Shown: positions 41,604 to 51,452, numbered from the stretch's first letter. The stretch is 64,000 nt of DNA from Silanimonas lenta DSM 16282 (GCF_000429065.1 NZ_KE386844.1:186001-250000); one strand, 5' to 3'. The notes: generated by a model not told the origin, from the letters alone. Numbers and translations are program-made.

Positions 41604-41999
41604 TTATTTCACGGCCAGGTTGCGCTTGTTGCGCACCACGATCTCGGGGCGGCCGTTGGCGGTGCGGATCTCGCCGGTCACGCAGATGGTCTTGCCGACG
41701 AGCTGGTCGGGCGGCGGGTCGAACTCGGCGCGGTCGCGGCCCCAGATGCGGGCCGAGAACTGGTGCGCGGGGAAGTTGCCGGCCATGAACAGGAAGGTGG
41801 GCTGGCCTTCGGCATTCTCGGCGAAGCGGGTGCCATCGACGACCCCGCAGACGGTGGCCTCCTTGCCGACGAACTCCTTGGCCTGGATGGCGGGAATCTC
41901 GCCGCGCACCCGGTTGCCGCCGGCCTGGGCGGCAAGCAGGGGAGGCAGGCAGGCCGCGGCAAGGGCGGCAAGGCAAACGACGAACGGACGGACGTTCAT
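41604..41999 (-). CDS. Secreted OB-fold-like protein, copy A
   Basis: The protein has 131 residues. A signal peptide (1 to about 24, ending LLAAQA) is followed by a single small beta domain: [40 protein letters not shown] and [20 protein letters not shown]. The alternation and the terminal [11 protein letters not shown] resemble OB-fold nucleic-acid-binding domains (tRNA_anti type), here exported. It is a close paralogue of the gene at 42152. It starts upstream of the chemoreceptor gene on the same strand (44-bp gap). The function is unknown. Confidence 0.72.
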   Translation of the reverse strand: MNVRPFVVCLAALAAACLPPLLAAQAGGNRVRGEIPAIQAKEFVGKEATVCGVVDGTRFAENAEGQPTFLFMAGNFPAHQFSARIWGRDRAEFDPPPDQLVGKTICVTGEIRTANGRPEIVVRNKRNLAVK

Positions 42000-42151
42000 G
42001 GCATCCCTCGGGTCGATGCTGCCGGGCAGCCTCCCGGCCGGTCTGCCGATCATGAACCCAGTCGGCCGGCGGTGGCAGCCCCCTGCCGGCCTCCCGGGAC
42101 CCGTTTTGACGTTTCTTCGACGGCGGCCGGGCCCGGGCCGCCGCGCGCCTC

Positions 42152-42541
42152 TCAGCCGATGCGCAGGTTGCGGGCGCCGCGCACCACGATCTCGGGGCGG
42201 TTGTTGGCGCGACCGATCTCGCCGGTGACGCACACCGTCTTGCCGGCCAGGCTGGTCAGGTCGACCTCGAACTTGTCGCGGTCACGGCCCCAGATGCGGG
42301 CCGAGAAGGGGTGGTTGGGGAAGGCGCCGCCGATGAACAGGTAGGTGGGCTGGCCTTCGGCGGTCTCGGCGAAGCGGGCCGAGGAGACCTCGCCGCACAC
42401 CGTGGCCTCGCGGCCGATGAACTCGGCGGCCTGGACGGCGGGCACCTCGCCACGCACCGTGGCGCGGCCGGCCTGGGCATTCAGCAGGGCCGGGGCGACG
42501 AGGGCGGCGAGGGCGAGGCTGGCGATGAGGCGGTGACGCAT
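42152..42541 (-). CDS. Secreted OB-fold-like protein, copy B
   Basis: The protein has 129 residues. A signal peptide (1 to about 23, ending LLNAQA) precedes the same domain as copy [41 protein letters not shown] and [20 protein letters not shown]. Most of the mature region is identical or similar to copy A, so the pair arose by tandem duplication. A 152-bp gap separates them, in which I see no feature. The ligand (nucleic acid, sugar or protein) is not predictable. Confidence 0.72.
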   Translation of the reverse strand: MRHRLIASLALAALVAPALLNAQAGRATVRGEVPAVQAAEFIGREATVCGEVSSARFAETAEGQPTYLFIGGAFPNHPFSARIWGRDRDKFEVDLTSLAGKTVCVTGEIGRANNRPEIVVRGARNLRIG

Positions 42542-42705
42542 GGGGGAGCTCCTTGCTGAGATGGTCGAAACGGGCGGCATTGCCGCAGTGCGGGAATGCT
42601 CGGCCGCGCCCCTGCCGCAGGCCAGCAGAGGATTGTCAAAGCGTGACGGGCTTGGCTCGGGCGGTGTTCATTCCGTGATCCGTTCCCGGCTTTAAGCTCG
42701 CCGTC

Positions 42706-44052
42706 ATGCGCACCGTCCCCCGCGCCGCCCTGCAGGCGGCCCTGCTTCTGTTCGCCCTCCTGCTCGCGGCCTGCGCCGGCCGGCAGGGGCCCGACCTGGC
42801 GCGCCTCTACGCCCGGGCGGCGGAGAATCCGGCGCAGCCGCCGGTGGTGTTCATCCCCGGGCTGATGGGCTCGACCCTGCTCGATGCCGAGACCGGCGAG
42901 GAAGTCTGGCCCGGGCCGCTCTCGCGGCTCGCCTTCTCCGACTATGCGCGGCTGGCACGCATCGGCGAGGCGGCGGATGGGCGCCTGGTGCCCGGCGGGC
43001 TGATCCTCGAACTGGGCGGCGTCGATGTCTACGGCCGGCTGCTGCAGGCCCTGGAGCAGGCCGGGCGCTACCGCCGCGGCCGGGCGGGCGAGCCGCCCGG
43101 CCTCGAGGACCGCCGCCGCTACTACGTGCTGGCCTACGACTGGCGGCTGCCGAACATCGTGGCGGTGCGCCAGCTGCATGCGCTGATCGACCGCATCCGC
43201 GAGGACTACGGCGATCCTGCGCTGAAGGTGGACATCATCGCCCACAGCAATGGCGGGCTGATCGTGAACTACTACCTGCGGCACGGGCCGAACGACGTGC
43301 TCGGCGCGCCCCAGGAACCGCTGTGGAACGAGGGCCCCTCGCGGGTACGCCGGGTGGCCATGCTGGGCACCCCCAACCTCGGCTCGGTGGCCAGCCTGCA
43401 GCGCCTGCACCAGGGCTTCCGCTTCAACGTGCGCACCGTGCCGGTGGAGGCGCTGGCCACCTTCCCCACGGTGTTCGAGACCCTGCCGCATCCGCACACC
43501 CAGGTGGTGTACGACCGCGAGGGCAATACGCTGCCGATCGATCTGTTCGACCCCACCCTGTGGCGCGACAACCAGTGGTCGGTGTACTCGCCCGCGGTGG
43601 AAGCGAGGCTGCGCGCCACCTGGGGGGCGAACGGCGAGGGCGAAGCAGTGGTGGCGAAGGTGCAGGCCAGCTTCGAGCGCCACCTGCGCCGCGCCTGGCG
43701 CTTCAACCAGGCGCTGGCCGTGCCCCTGCCGCCCGGCACGGTGCAGATGGCGGCCTTCGGCGGCGACTGCCATCGCACCCGTGCCGGGGTGGTGCTGGAG
43801 GTGGTGGAGGGCAGGGCCGTGCTGGCCTTCAGCCCCGGCGAAGTGCGCCAGCCGGTGAAAGGAGTGGACTACGCCCAGCTGATGGAAGCCGCCGGCGACG
43901 GCCTCGTCACCCGCGAGTCGCAGGACGCGGCGCAGCATGGCTTCGTGCCCTGGCAGCAGACCTTCTTCCTCTGCGAAAGCCATGGCCGCCTGCTCGCCAA
44001 CCGCTACTTCCAGAACAACCTGCTCAACTTCCTGCTCGCCCCCGACCGCTGA
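42706..44052 (+). CDS. LCAT-like alpha/beta-hydrolase lipoprotein
   Basis: The protein has 448 residues. A lipoprotein signal ends LLAAC with Cys23. The domain is of the lecithin:cholesterol acyltransferase type: PVVFIPGLMGSTLLDAE near the start, YDWRLPN, nucleophile S181 in IIAHSNGGLIVNYYLRH, and MLGTPNLGS. A C-terminal AGDGLVTRESQ probably carries the catalytic Asp, with a His in SHGRLLAN. It is likely a membrane-anchored phospholipase, acyltransferase or lipase acting in the periplasm or outer membrane. It is divergent from the OB-fold pair; ubiJ follows by 36 bp. Confidence 0.82.
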   Translation: MRTVPRAALQAALLLFALLLAACAGRQGPDLARLYARAAENPAQPPVVFIPGLMGSTLLDAETGEEVWPGPLSRLAFSDYARLARIGEAADGRLVPGGLILELGGVDVYGRLLQALEQAGRYRRGRAGEPPGLEDRRRYYVLAYDWRLPNIVAVRQLHALIDRIREDYGDPALKVDIIAHSNGGLIVNYYLRHGPNDVLGAPQEPLWNEGPSRVRRVAMLGTPNLGSVASLQRLHQGFRFNVRTVPVEALATFPTVFETLPHPHTQVVYDREGNTLPIDLFDPTLWRDNQWSVYSPAVEARLRATWGANGEGEAVVAKVQASFERHLRRAWRFNQALAVPLPPGTVQMAAFGGDCHRTRAGVVLEVVEGRAVLAFSPGEVRQPVKGVDYAQLMEAAGDGLVTRESQDAAQHGFVPWQQTFFLCESHGRLLANRYFQNNLLNFLLAPDR

Positions 44053-44088
44053 GCGCGGCCCCGGAGCGCGCCCGGCTAGAATCCGGCG

Positions 44089-44733
44089 ATGACTTCCTCC
44101 CCTTTCCCGCTCGATGCCCTCAAGCCGCTGGCCGGCCGCCTGCTGGAAGGCCTGCTCAACCGGGCGCTGGCGCTCGACCCCGAGACCCGCGCGGCGCTGG
44201 CCGACCTCGACGGGCAGCGGGTGCAGCTCCAGCTCGAGGCCCCGCCGCTGGCGCTGGAGATCTCGGTGGCCGGCGAAGGCCTCCGGGTGGGGCCGCTGCG
44301 CGAAGGCGAACCGGACCTCGCGGTGAAGGCGAGCCTGGGGTCCCTGCTCGGTCAGCTGCCCTTCCTGAAGGCCAGCGGCGCGGCGCCGGTGGGCAAGGTG
44401 CGGATCAGCGGTGACGCTGAACTGGCGCGGCGCCTGCAGCGGCTCGCCGAGGGCTTCGATCCCGATACGACGAAACCCTTCGTCGAGGCCTTCGGCCCGG
44501 TGATAGGACCGCAGATCGCCGGCCTGTTGCGCGAGGGCCTGCGCACGGCGCGCGCGCAGGCCGGCACGCTCGCCCGCAGCGGCGCCGAGTACCTCACCGA
44601 GGAGGGCCGCGAGGTGGTGGGGCGCGAGGAACTGCGCGCCTTCCTCGATGAAGTGGATGGCCTGCGCGACGACGTCGAACGCCTGGCCGCCCGCGTCGCC
44701 CGGCTCACCGCGGCCCGCGGGGGCGGGGCATGA
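44089..44733 (+). CDS. ubiJ: Ubiquinone biosynthesis accessory factor UbiJ
   Basis: The protein has 214 residues. The N-terminal SCP2-like domain (about 10-125) has [30 protein letters not shown] and [18 protein letters not shown]-terminal helical/coiled region ends with [19 protein letters not shown]. UbiJ binds lipid and scaffolds the soluble Ubi hydroxylase complex for coenzyme Q synthesis. It overlaps ubiB by 4 bp; ubiE, which often precedes it, is not here. Confidence 0.9.
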   Translation: MTSSPFPLDALKPLAGRLLEGLLNRALALDPETRAALADLDGQRVQLQLEAPPLALEISVAGEGLRVGPLREGEPDLAVKASLGSLLGQLPFLKASGAAPVGKVRISGDAELARRLQRLAEGFDPDTTKPFVEAFGPVIGPQIAGLLREGLRTARAQAGTLARSGAEYLTEEGREVVGREELRAFLDEVDGLRDDVERLAARVARLTAARGGGA

Positions 44734-46394
44734 TCGCAGCGCCGCTGCGCGCCCTGCGCATCGCCCGGGTGCTGTTCAGGCACCGCCTGGACGCCCTGCT
44801 GGAGGGCACGCCCTTCGCCAGCCTGCGCTGGGTGCTGCGGCCGCTGGGCCGCGGCCGCTCCGATACCCCGCGCGGCGAGCGCCTGCGCGCCGCGCTGGAG
44901 GAACTGGGCCCGATCTTCGTGAAGTTCGGGCAGATCCTCTCCACCCGCCGCGACCTCTTGCCGCCCGACATCGCCGACGCGCTCGCCCTGCTGCGCGACC
45001 GGGTGGCGCCCTTCGATGGCCGCGAGGCCCGGCGCATCATCGAAGAACAGCTCGGCCAGCCGATCGGGGCGCTCTACGCCGAGTTCGACGAGACCCCGCT
45101 GGCCTCGGCCTCGATCGCCCAGGTGCATGCGGCGCGGCTGCGCGAGGCCGATGGCAGCGCCGGCCGCGCCGTGGTGGTGAAGGTGGTGCGCCCGGGCATC
45201 GAGCGGCAGATCGCCGCCGACCTCGAGCTTCTGAAGGCGCTGGCCGAGGTGGTGGCCCGCACCCACCCGCGGGCCGACAAGATCCGTCCGCACGAGGTGG
45301 TGGCCGAGATCGAGACCACGCTGCGCGGCGAGCTCGACCTGCAGCGCGAGGGCGCCAATGCCTCGGTGCTGCGCCGCTTCTGGCAGGGCAGCGAGGACCT
45401 CTACGTGCCCGAGGTGTTCTGGAGCCACAGCCACGAGCGGGTGCTGACCCTGGAGCGGGTGAGCGGCATCCCTGCCGACGACATCGCCGCGCTCGAGGCC
45501 GCCGGCATCTCGCGCAAGACGCTCGCCGCCAAGGGCGTGCGGGTGTTCTACCAGCAGGTGTTCCGCGACAACTTCTTCCACGCCGACGCCCATGCCGGGA
45601 ACATCTGGGTGGACGACGACCCGGCGCGGCGCGAGAACCCGCGCTTCATCGCGCTCGATTTCGGGATCATGGGCCAGCTCTCGGCCACCGACCAGTACTA
45701 CCTGGCCGAGAACTTCATGGCGATCTTCCAGCGCGACTACCGGCGCATCGCCGAGCTGCACGTGGAGGCCGGCTGGATGCCCGCGCACCTGCGCCTCGAC
45801 GACCTCGAGGCCGCCACGCGGGCGGTGTGCGAGCCCTATTTCACCCGGCCGCTCGCCGAGATTTCGCTGGGCGAGGTGCTGGTGAAGCTGTTCCGCACCG
45901 CCCAGCAGTACGAGCTCACCCTGCAGCCGCAGCTGATCCTGCTGCAGAAGACCCTGCTCAACATCGAGGGCGTGGCCCGCCACCTCGATCCGAAGCTCGA
46001 CATCTGGGCGGTGGCCGAGCCGGTGCTCGCCGAGATCCTGAAGAAGCGCTACAGCCCGGGCTGGCTCATCGAGGAGTTCAGGAAGCGGCTGCCGGAGCTC
46101 ATCACCCGCGCCCCGGACTTCCCGCGCCTGGTGCACGGCTTCCTCGCCCAGCAGGTGGAGGCGAGGCACCGGATCCACGTCGAATCGGTCGACATCGCCG
46201 CCCTGGCGCGGATCTCCGCCGCCAACCAGCGGGCCAGCGTCTACGCCATCCTCGGCGCGGGCCTGATGATCACCGCCGCCGTGCTGTTCGCCCTCGAAGC
46301 CGGCGGCCCGCGCTGGGCCGGGGCGCCGCTCGCCACCTGGCTCACCGGCGCCAGCGCGCTGGCCTGCTTCATCGCCGCCTGGCCGCGGCGCTGA
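44730..46394 (+). CDS. ubiB: Ubiquinone biosynthesis kinase-like protein UbiB
   Basis: The protein has 554 residues of the ABC1/ADCK atypical kinase family. It has the KxGQ motif in [16 protein letters not shown], the alanine-rich nucleotide loop [22 protein letters not shown], catalytic-loop-like [11 protein letters not shown] and the DFG in [10 protein letters not shown]. Two C-terminal membrane helices (about 503-548) anchor it. It is required for coenzyme Q biosynthesis, probably by ATP-dependent lipid handling. The ATG overlaps the ubiJ stop. Confidence 0.97.
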   Translation: MIAAPLRALRIARVLFRHRLDALLEGTPFASLRWVLRPLGRGRSDTPRGERLRAALEELGPIFVKFGQILSTRRDLLPPDIADALALLRDRVAPFDGREARRIIEEQLGQPIGALYAEFDETPLASASIAQVHAARLREADGSAGRAVVVKVVRPGIERQIAADLELLKALAEVVARTHPRADKIRPHEVVAEIETTLRGELDLQREGANASVLRRFWQGSEDLYVPEVFWSHSHERVLTLERVSGIPADDIAALEAAGISRKTLAAKGVRVFYQQVFRDNFFHADAHAGNIWVDDDPARRENPRFIALDFGIMGQLSATDQYYLAENFMAIFQRDYRRIAELHVEAGWMPAHLRLDDLEAATRAVCEPYFTRPLAEISLGEVLVKLFRTAQQYELTLQPQLILLQKTLLNIEGVARHLDPKLDIWAVAEPVLAEILKKRYSPGWLIEEFRKRLPELITRAPDFPRLVHGFLAQQVEARHRIHVESVDIAALARISAANQRASVYAILGAGLMITAAVLFALEAGGPRWAGAPLATWLTGASALACFIAAWPRR

Positions 46395-46415
46395 CGGCCC
46401 GCCCTCTCCCGCGGC

Positions 46416-47144
46416 ATGCACGCGCTGGCCCCCGACCTGCACATCCCGGTGCTGTACCGCGATGCGCGGCTCGCCGTGGTGGACAAGCCGGCGCGGCTGA
46501 TGGCCCACGACAGCGGCCTTGCCCGCGGCGAGCAGGACTTCCTCGCCGACCGGCTGCGCGCGCAGTTCGGCCAGCCCGTGCATCTCGTCCACCGGCTGGA
46601 CCGCGCGACCTCGGGCTGCCTGCTCCTCGCCTTCGACAAGGACACGGCGCGGGCGCTGGGCGAACAGTTCATGGGCCGCGCCGTGGAGAAGACCTACCTC
46701 GCGGTCTGCCGCGGCTGGCCGGCGCCGGCCGAAGCCCTGATCGACCACCCGCTGGACGGCGGCCCGGGCAAGCCGGAGAAGAAGCCGGCCCAGACCGCCT
46801 ACCGCGTGCTCGCCACCGGGACCATGCCCTGGCCCTACCGTGAGCACGCCGAATCGCGCTTCGCCCTGCTGGAATGCAGGCCGCACACCGGGCGCTTCCG
46901 GCAGATCCGCCGTCACCTGAAGCACCGCCACCACCACCTGATCGGTGATACCAGCCACGGCGACGGCGCGCGCAACCGGATGTTCCGCCAGCATCTTGGC
47001 GTGCACCGCATGCTGCTGCATGCCTGGCGGCTCGTCTTCACACACCCCGAGACGGGCGGACGAATAGCGGTGGAGGCCGCGCCGGATGAGGCGTTCGGGC
47101 GGGTGCTCGCGGCCTTCGGCTGGCAGCTGCCCGGGCTTGACTGA
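46416..47144 (+). CDS. truC: tRNA pseudouridine-65 synthase TruC
   Basis: The protein has 242 residues of the RluA/TruC family, with VLYRDARLAVVDKPARLMAH, catalytic Asp in HRLDRATSG, and RPHTGRFRQIRRHLKHRHHHLIGD typical of TruC. It makes pseudouridine 65 in tRNA. It lies 21 bp after ubiB on the same strand and may share its transcript. Confidence 0.9.
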   Translation: MHALAPDLHIPVLYRDARLAVVDKPARLMAHDSGLARGEQDFLADRLRAQFGQPVHLVHRLDRATSGCLLLAFDKDTARALGEQFMGRAVEKTYLAVCRGWPAPAEALIDHPLDGGPGKPEKKPAQTAYRVLATGTMPWPYREHAESRFALLECRPHTGRFRQIRRHLKHRHHHLIGDTSHGDGARNRMFRQHLGVHRMLLHAWRLVFTHPETGGRIAVEAAPDEAFGRVLAAFGWQLPGLD

Positions 47145-47175
47145 TCGTTCAGCCGGGGCGGGCTAGGGTCGGTGC

Positions 47176-48099
47176 GTGCGTTTCCCCACCGCGCTCCTGC
47201 TGTGCTTCCTCCTCGTGGCCGCGGTCGATGTCCGGGCCCAGCGGACGCCTGATCCTGTGCGTTTCCCCGGCCTCACCCATGCCGAGGACCAGCGGATGCG
47301 CTTTGCCAGCGAGCTTCTGGCGCTCTGTCTCGAGGCCAGCGGCGAGCCGCTGCGGCTGCAGCCGGTGCAGGCGATGAACCAGCAGCGCGGGCGCGAGGCC
47401 GCCCTGCGCGGCGAGATAGACGTGACCCTGCTGCCGAACACCGCCCGCGAGACCGGCGCCCTGCGGCCGGTGAAGCTGCCGCTGCGCCGCGGGCTGCTCG
47501 GCGTGCGCCTGCTGGTGGCGCGGCCGGAAACCGCCGAGGCCCTGATGCACGTCGAGACCAGCGGCGAGCTGATCCGCGGCTTCCGCATGGGCTACGACCG
47601 CGCCTGGCTCGATGCCTGGACCTTCGAGGCCATGGGGTTTGCCATCGTCTACGGCAACAACTACAGCGGTCTTTTCGACATGCTGCGCGCCGACCGTTTC
47701 GATTACCTCAGCCGCGGGGTGAACGAGCTGCCTGCCGAGCTCGCCGAGCCGCGGCTGGCCGGGCGCGGCCTGGTGGTGGTGCCGGGCATCGCCCTGTACT
47801 ACCCGCTCGACGACTATTTCTGGGTCTCGCCCCGGCGCCCGGAGCTGCATGCGGCGATCGAGCGCGGCTTCCTGCGGGTGCTCGAGGACGGCCGCTACGC
47901 CGCGCTGTTCAACCGGCACTACGGCCGGGCGATGCGCGAGGCCCGGCTGGGTGAGCGCAGCGTGCTGCACCTGCCCGGCTACCCGGTGCCCCCGGGCACG
48001 CCGCTGGAACACTTCGACGTGCTGCAGCCGGAGGTCTCGCGGGCGCGGCTGGTGCCGCCCACGCCGCCCGCCACGCCAGCGGAGGCGGCGGGCGGCTGA
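47176..48099 (+). CDS. Orphan type-2 periplasmic solute-binding protein
   Basis: The protein has 307 residues from a GTG start. A signal peptide (1 to about 21, ending VRAQ) is followed by a bilobal PBP2-like fold: LRLQPVQAMNQQRGREAALRG, GLLGVRLLVA, LIRGFRMGYDRAWLDAWTFE and LFDMLRADRFDYLSRG. It resembles amino-acid-type binding proteins but with no transporter or sensor gene adjacent. The C-terminal 60 residues are Pro-rich and probably disordered. Ligand unknown. Confidence 0.75.
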   Translation: MRFPTALLLCFLLVAAVDVRAQRTPDPVRFPGLTHAEDQRMRFASELLALCLEASGEPLRLQPVQAMNQQRGREAALRGEIDVTLLPNTARETGALRPVKLPLRRGLLGVRLLVARPETAEALMHVETSGELIRGFRMGYDRAWLDAWTFEAMGFAIVYGNNYSGLFDMLRADRFDYLSRGVNELPAELAEPRLAGRGLVVVPGIALYYPLDDYFWVSPRRPELHAAIERGFLRVLEDGRYAALFNRHYGRAMREARLGERSVLHLPGYPVPPGTPLEHFDVLQPEVSRARLVPPTPPATPAEAAGG

Positions 48100-48134
48100 A
48101 GGCCGGGGCCGGCGGCGGCGCCCGGCATGCGCCC

Positions 48135-49421
48135 TCAGCGCTCGAGGATGGCCGCGACACCCATGCCGCCGGCAGTGCACACCGAGATCAGGGCGCGGCC
48201 CGAGCCCTTCTGCTTCAGCAGCTTGGCCGCAGTGGCCACGATGCGCGCGCCGGTGGCGGCGAAGGGATGGCCGAGCGCCAGCGAGCTGCCGACCACGTTG
48301 AGCTTGCCACGGTCGATGGCACCGAGCGGCGCGTCGAGGCCGAGCTTGTCCCGGCAGAACTCCGCCGACTCCCAGGCCTTCAGGGTGCACAGCACCTGCG
48401 CGGCGAAGGCCTCGTGGATCTCGTAGAAATCGAAGTCCTGCAGGGTGAGGTTGTTGCGCGCCAGCAGCTGCGCCACCGCCCAGGCCGGGGCCATCAAAAG
48501 CCCGTCGCCATGCACGAAATCCACCGCCGCGACCTGGGCATCACGCAGGTAGGCCTGCACCTCGAGGCCGCGCGCCGCCGCCCAGTCCTCCGAGGCCAGC
48601 AGGCAGGCCGCGGCGCCATCGGTGAGCGGGGTGGAGTTGCCGGCGGTGAGCGTGCCCTTGCCCGAGCTCTTGTCGAAGGCCGGCTTCAGGGTGCCAAGCT
48701 TCTCCACCGAGGTCTCGGGGCGCAGGATGTTGTCGCGCTCCACCCCGCGGAAGGGCACCACGAGATCGGCATAGAAACCCTCGGCATAGGCCTTGGCCGC
48801 CTTCATGTGCGACTGGTAGGCGAGCTCATCCTGCTCGACACGGGTGATGCCCCATTCCTTGGCCATGATCTCGCAACTCTCGCCCATGCTCTTGCCGGTA
48901 CGCGGCTCGGCCACGCCGGGGAACTCGGGTTTCAGCTCGGCGAAGGAGAAGCCCTTCAGTAGGGCCTTGATGCGGTCGCCTGCGGTCTTCGCCATGTTCA
49001 TGTCGAGCAGGCGGCGGCGGAAGGCGCGGCTGTGCACGATGGGCACGTCGGAAGTGGTATCCGAACCGCCGCCGATGCCGGCCTCGATCTGGCCCAGCGC
49101 AATCTTGTTGGCCACCGCGATGATGGTGTCGAGCGAGGTGCCGCAGGCCCGCTGCAGGGTGATGCCCGGGGTGTAGGGCGAGAGACCGGAGCTGAGCACC
49201 ACCTCGCGTCCGAGGTTCCAGTCGCTGCTGTGCTTGAGCACCGCGCCCATCGCCACTTCGCCGAGGCGGACGCCGTGCAGCCCGAACTTCTCGACCACGG
49301 CTCCCACCGCCTTGATCGACATGCCGAGGTTGCCGACGTCGAAGTAAGCGGTGTTGTTGCGGCAGAAGGGAATGCGCTGGCCACCGAGGATGGCGACGCG
49401 ACGGGCGGGGCGGGGGCTCAT
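48135..49421 (-). CDS. fadI: Acetyl-CoA C-acyltransferase (FadI-type thiolase)
   Basis: The protein has 428 residues. Nucleophilic C93 lies in LQRACGTSLDT, His in YEIHEAFAAQVL, GHPFAATGAR forms the CoA-site glycine motif, and the second Cys is in ISVCTAGGMG. The N-terminus RVAILGGQRIPFCR and length match FadI, the trifunctional-complex thiolase subunit, better than short biosynthetic thiolases. It cleaves 3-ketoacyl-CoA in beta-oxidation. No fadJ/fadB partner is in the window. Confidence 0.9.
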   Translation of the reverse strand: MSPRPARRVAILGGQRIPFCRNNTAYFDVGNLGMSIKAVGAVVEKFGLHGVRLGEVAMGAVLKHSSDWNLGREVVLSSGLSPYTPGITLQRACGTSLDTIIAVANKIALGQIEAGIGGGSDTTSDVPIVHSRAFRRRLLDMNMAKTAGDRIKALLKGFSFAELKPEFPGVAEPRTGKSMGESCEIMAKEWGITRVEQDELAYQSHMKAAKAYAEGFYADLVVPFRGVERDNILRPETSVEKLGTLKPAFDKSSGKGTLTAGNSTPLTDGAAACLLASEDWAAARGLEVQAYLRDAQVAAVDFVHGDGLLMAPAWAVAQLLARNNLTLQDFDFYEIHEAFAAQVLCTLKAWESAEFCRDKLGLDAPLGAIDRGKLNVVGSSLALGHPFAATGARIVATAAKLLKQKGSGRALISVCTAGGMGVAAILER

Positions 49422-49446
49422 GGTGCGGGAAACTCCGGTGGAAGCG

Positions 49447-50493
49447 TCAGGCCGCCGCGGGCGGCCAGAGATGGGGATTGTGCCGCCAGACCGCCTCGAG
49501 CCAGGCGATGAAGAGCGGGATTTCCGGCACCGGCTCGGCCTCGCGCCGCCACTCGTCGAGCAGCAGGGTGGGGTGGCGGCCGCCGATCAGCACCTCGCAG
49601 CTCTGGGCGAAACAGCGCGTCCAGGCCGGGGTGAAGCCGATCTCGGCGCGCGCCGCGGCAAGCCTGGCGGCTTCCACGGCCGCGCCGGCGCTGAGCGCGG
49701 CAGGCTCGATGGGCACTGGCGAGGGCGCAGCGCGCGGCAGCGGGTGCTCGGGCTTGCGCGCCACCGCCTGGATCCAGGGGGAATCGGTGTGCTCGAACAC
49801 CAGCTCGAGGCCGGCGGCGCGGACGTAGAGCCGCACCTCCTCGGGGGTACAGAACTGGTTGCGGGCCACGTCCTTGCGCTGCGCAGGATCGCTGCGGCCG
49901 ACCTCGTCGACCTCGTAGGTGAAGCGCTGCCAGCCCACCGGGTGGGCAAGGTTCCAGTGGTCGAAGTAGAACAGGCCGCCGGGCCGCAGCACCCGCGCCA
50001 CCTCGCGCAGGTAGAGGTTCATGTCCTCCTTGTCCATGTGGATGAACACGGCCACGCAGTAGCCCTTGTCCATCGAGGCATCGGCGAGCGGCGAAAGCCT
50101 GGGTCCGGCAAGCGCACTGGCACGGGCGCCGGGGTGTGCGGCCACCCGGGCGTGGGCCAGGGCGGCCATGTTCTCGGCGATGTCGAGGCCATGCCATTCG
50201 GCCACGTGGCCGGCGAGCTGGGCGCCGATACGGCCCACACCGCAGCCGATCTCGAACACCCGGTCGGCAGGGGCAAGGTCGAGGGCGGCATGCACCTGGC
50301 GCGCGGTGTAGGCGCCAGTGAGCGCCAACACCTCCTCGCTGGCGCTGCCATCCACCGCCAGCATGGCGGCGGCGAGGCTGGAAGACCGCGCGTTCCACGC
50401 AGCCTTGTAGGTGTCGGGTGAAGTGGACAAGGTCCGGGCCGTGAAGATGGACCACAATAGGGTAGTCCCTCGCCGCCGAGCACCCAAGCCCAT
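49447..50493 (-). CDS. SAM-dependent methyltransferase (class I)
   Basis: The protein has 348 residues. Motif I is VFEIGCGVGRIGAQL; the acidic strand end is HGLDIAENM; EVARVLRPGGLFYFDHWNLA follows (motifs post-II/III). The C-terminal third (about 245-348) is not part of the core fold. The substrate is unknown. The start is uncertain: ATG at 50493 (used), or TTG at 50430 giving STSPDTYKAAWN. With the ATG, its start codon overlaps that of the divergent gene at 50492. Confidence 0.78.
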   Translation of the reverse strand: MGLGARRRGTTLLWSIFTARTLSTSPDTYKAAWNARSSSLAAAMLAVDGSASEEVLALTGAYTARQVHAALDLAPADRVFEIGCGVGRIGAQLAGHVAEWHGLDIAENMAALAHARVAAHPGARASALAGPRLSPLADASMDKGYCVAVFIHMDKEDMNLYLREVARVLRPGGLFYFDHWNLAHPVGWQRFTYEVDEVGRSDPAQRKDVARNQFCTPEEVRLYVRAAGLELVFEHTDSPWIQAVARKPEHPLPRAAPSPVPIEPAALSAGAAVEAARLAAARAEIGFTPAWTRCFAQSCEVLIGGRHPTLLLDEWRREAEPVPEIPLFIAWLEAVWRHNPHLWPPAAA

Positions 50494-51379
50494 GCGCCAT
50501 GAGACTTCCGACGACGTGCTGTGCACCTTGGCGGCGGTGGCCGTCGAGCGCCCGCCCGGCACGCCGCTCGCCCGCCTCGCCCTGCCGCAGGCCGAGGCCG
50601 GTGACTGGGCCACGGCCGTGGCCGCCGACCTCGCCCGCCTGGTGCCCGAGGCCGCCGCCCTCGATCTCGTGTTCGCCAGCGCGCTCTACGACCCGGCCGA
50701 GCTGTTGCGCCCACATTTCCCGCTGCATGCAGCGCTGGAGCGCTACGCGGCGCGCGCCCCGGGCCCCGACGGCGGCCGGGTGATCGCCTTCGGCGCCGGC
50801 CCCGGGGGCATGGTGCCGGACCTCGCCCCCGATCCCGGGCTGGCCGATGGCCCGCTCAAGGTGCTGCCCTTCCTGCTGCGCGGCCCCGCAACCGAAGTGC
50901 GGCGGATCGGCGAGATCCTGGAATCCCGCTTGCTCGATACCGGCATGGCCGATGCCGGCACCGCACTCGCCACCCAGGCCGCCTTCGGCCTGCGCTGCGA
51001 GCACATGCGCTACCTGACCCTGCACGACCTGATGGCGATGACCGCCATGCAGTACGAGCATGCCGGCCTCGGCGCACTCTGGCCGATGGTGGAATCGGCG
51101 CTGTTCGGCGACGGCGACGAGATCCTGCTCGATGCTCCGCCCGAGCCGCTGGTGCGCTATGCCGGCGGCGCCGTGCGGATCGCCCTGCTCGATGCCGATG
51201 CCTGGGCCCTGGGCGGCTTTGCCCCGCCGGGCCTGGATGCCCAGGGCATGGAACGCGCCTTCGCCCGCTTCGAGGCCCGGCAGCGGCAGATCGCCGCGGT
51301 ACTGGCCGGGCACGGCCTCGAGGTGACCTTCGACCACTGCCCGGTGGGCAAGGACGCCCGCGCCATCCTGCGCGCCTGA
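50492..51379 (+). CDS. Protein of unknown function
   Basis: The protein has 295 residues, with no signal peptide and no membrane helix. Visible features are an alanine/leucine-rich alpha-beta character, GAGPGGMVPDLAPDPG, and a His/Cys-containing RCEHMRYLTLHD near residue 170; the C-terminal FDHCPVGKDARAI is also polar. I do not recognise the family. The start at ATG 50492 is preferred; a GTG at 50411 in frame would overlap more of the divergent methyltransferase. It precedes the binding-protein/kinase operon by 73 bp, with a candidate promoter between. Confidence 0.65.
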   Translation: MRHETSDDVLCTLAAVAVERPPGTPLARLALPQAEAGDWATAVAADLARLVPEAAALDLVFASALYDPAELLRPHFPLHAALERYAARAPGPDGGRVIAFGAGPGGMVPDLAPDPGLADGPLKVLPFLLRGPATEVRRIGEILESRLLDTGMADAGTALATQAAFGLRCEHMRYLTLHDLMAMTAMQYEHAGLGALWPMVESALFGDGDEILLDAPPEPLVRYAGGAVRIALLDADAWALGGFAPPGLDAQGMERAFARFEARQRQIAAVLAGHGLEVTFDHCPVGKDARAILRA

Positions 51380-51391
51380 AGCACCGCAACA

Positions 51392-51419
51392 TTCCTTTGC
51401 CGCCGCCCGGGGCTATAGT
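51392..51419 (+). promoter_or_regulatory. Candidate promoter of the binding protein-kinase-regulator operon
   Basis: A TATAGT -10 (51414-51419) is preceded at 16 bp by TTCCTT, a poor -35. It is the only A+T-rich stretch between the unknown gene and the binding-protein ATG at 51453, and GGAGGG follows as ribosome site. Confidence 0.4.
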
Positions 51420-51452
51420 CCCCGCCGAGGGAGCTTGGCGGAGGGCACCAGC

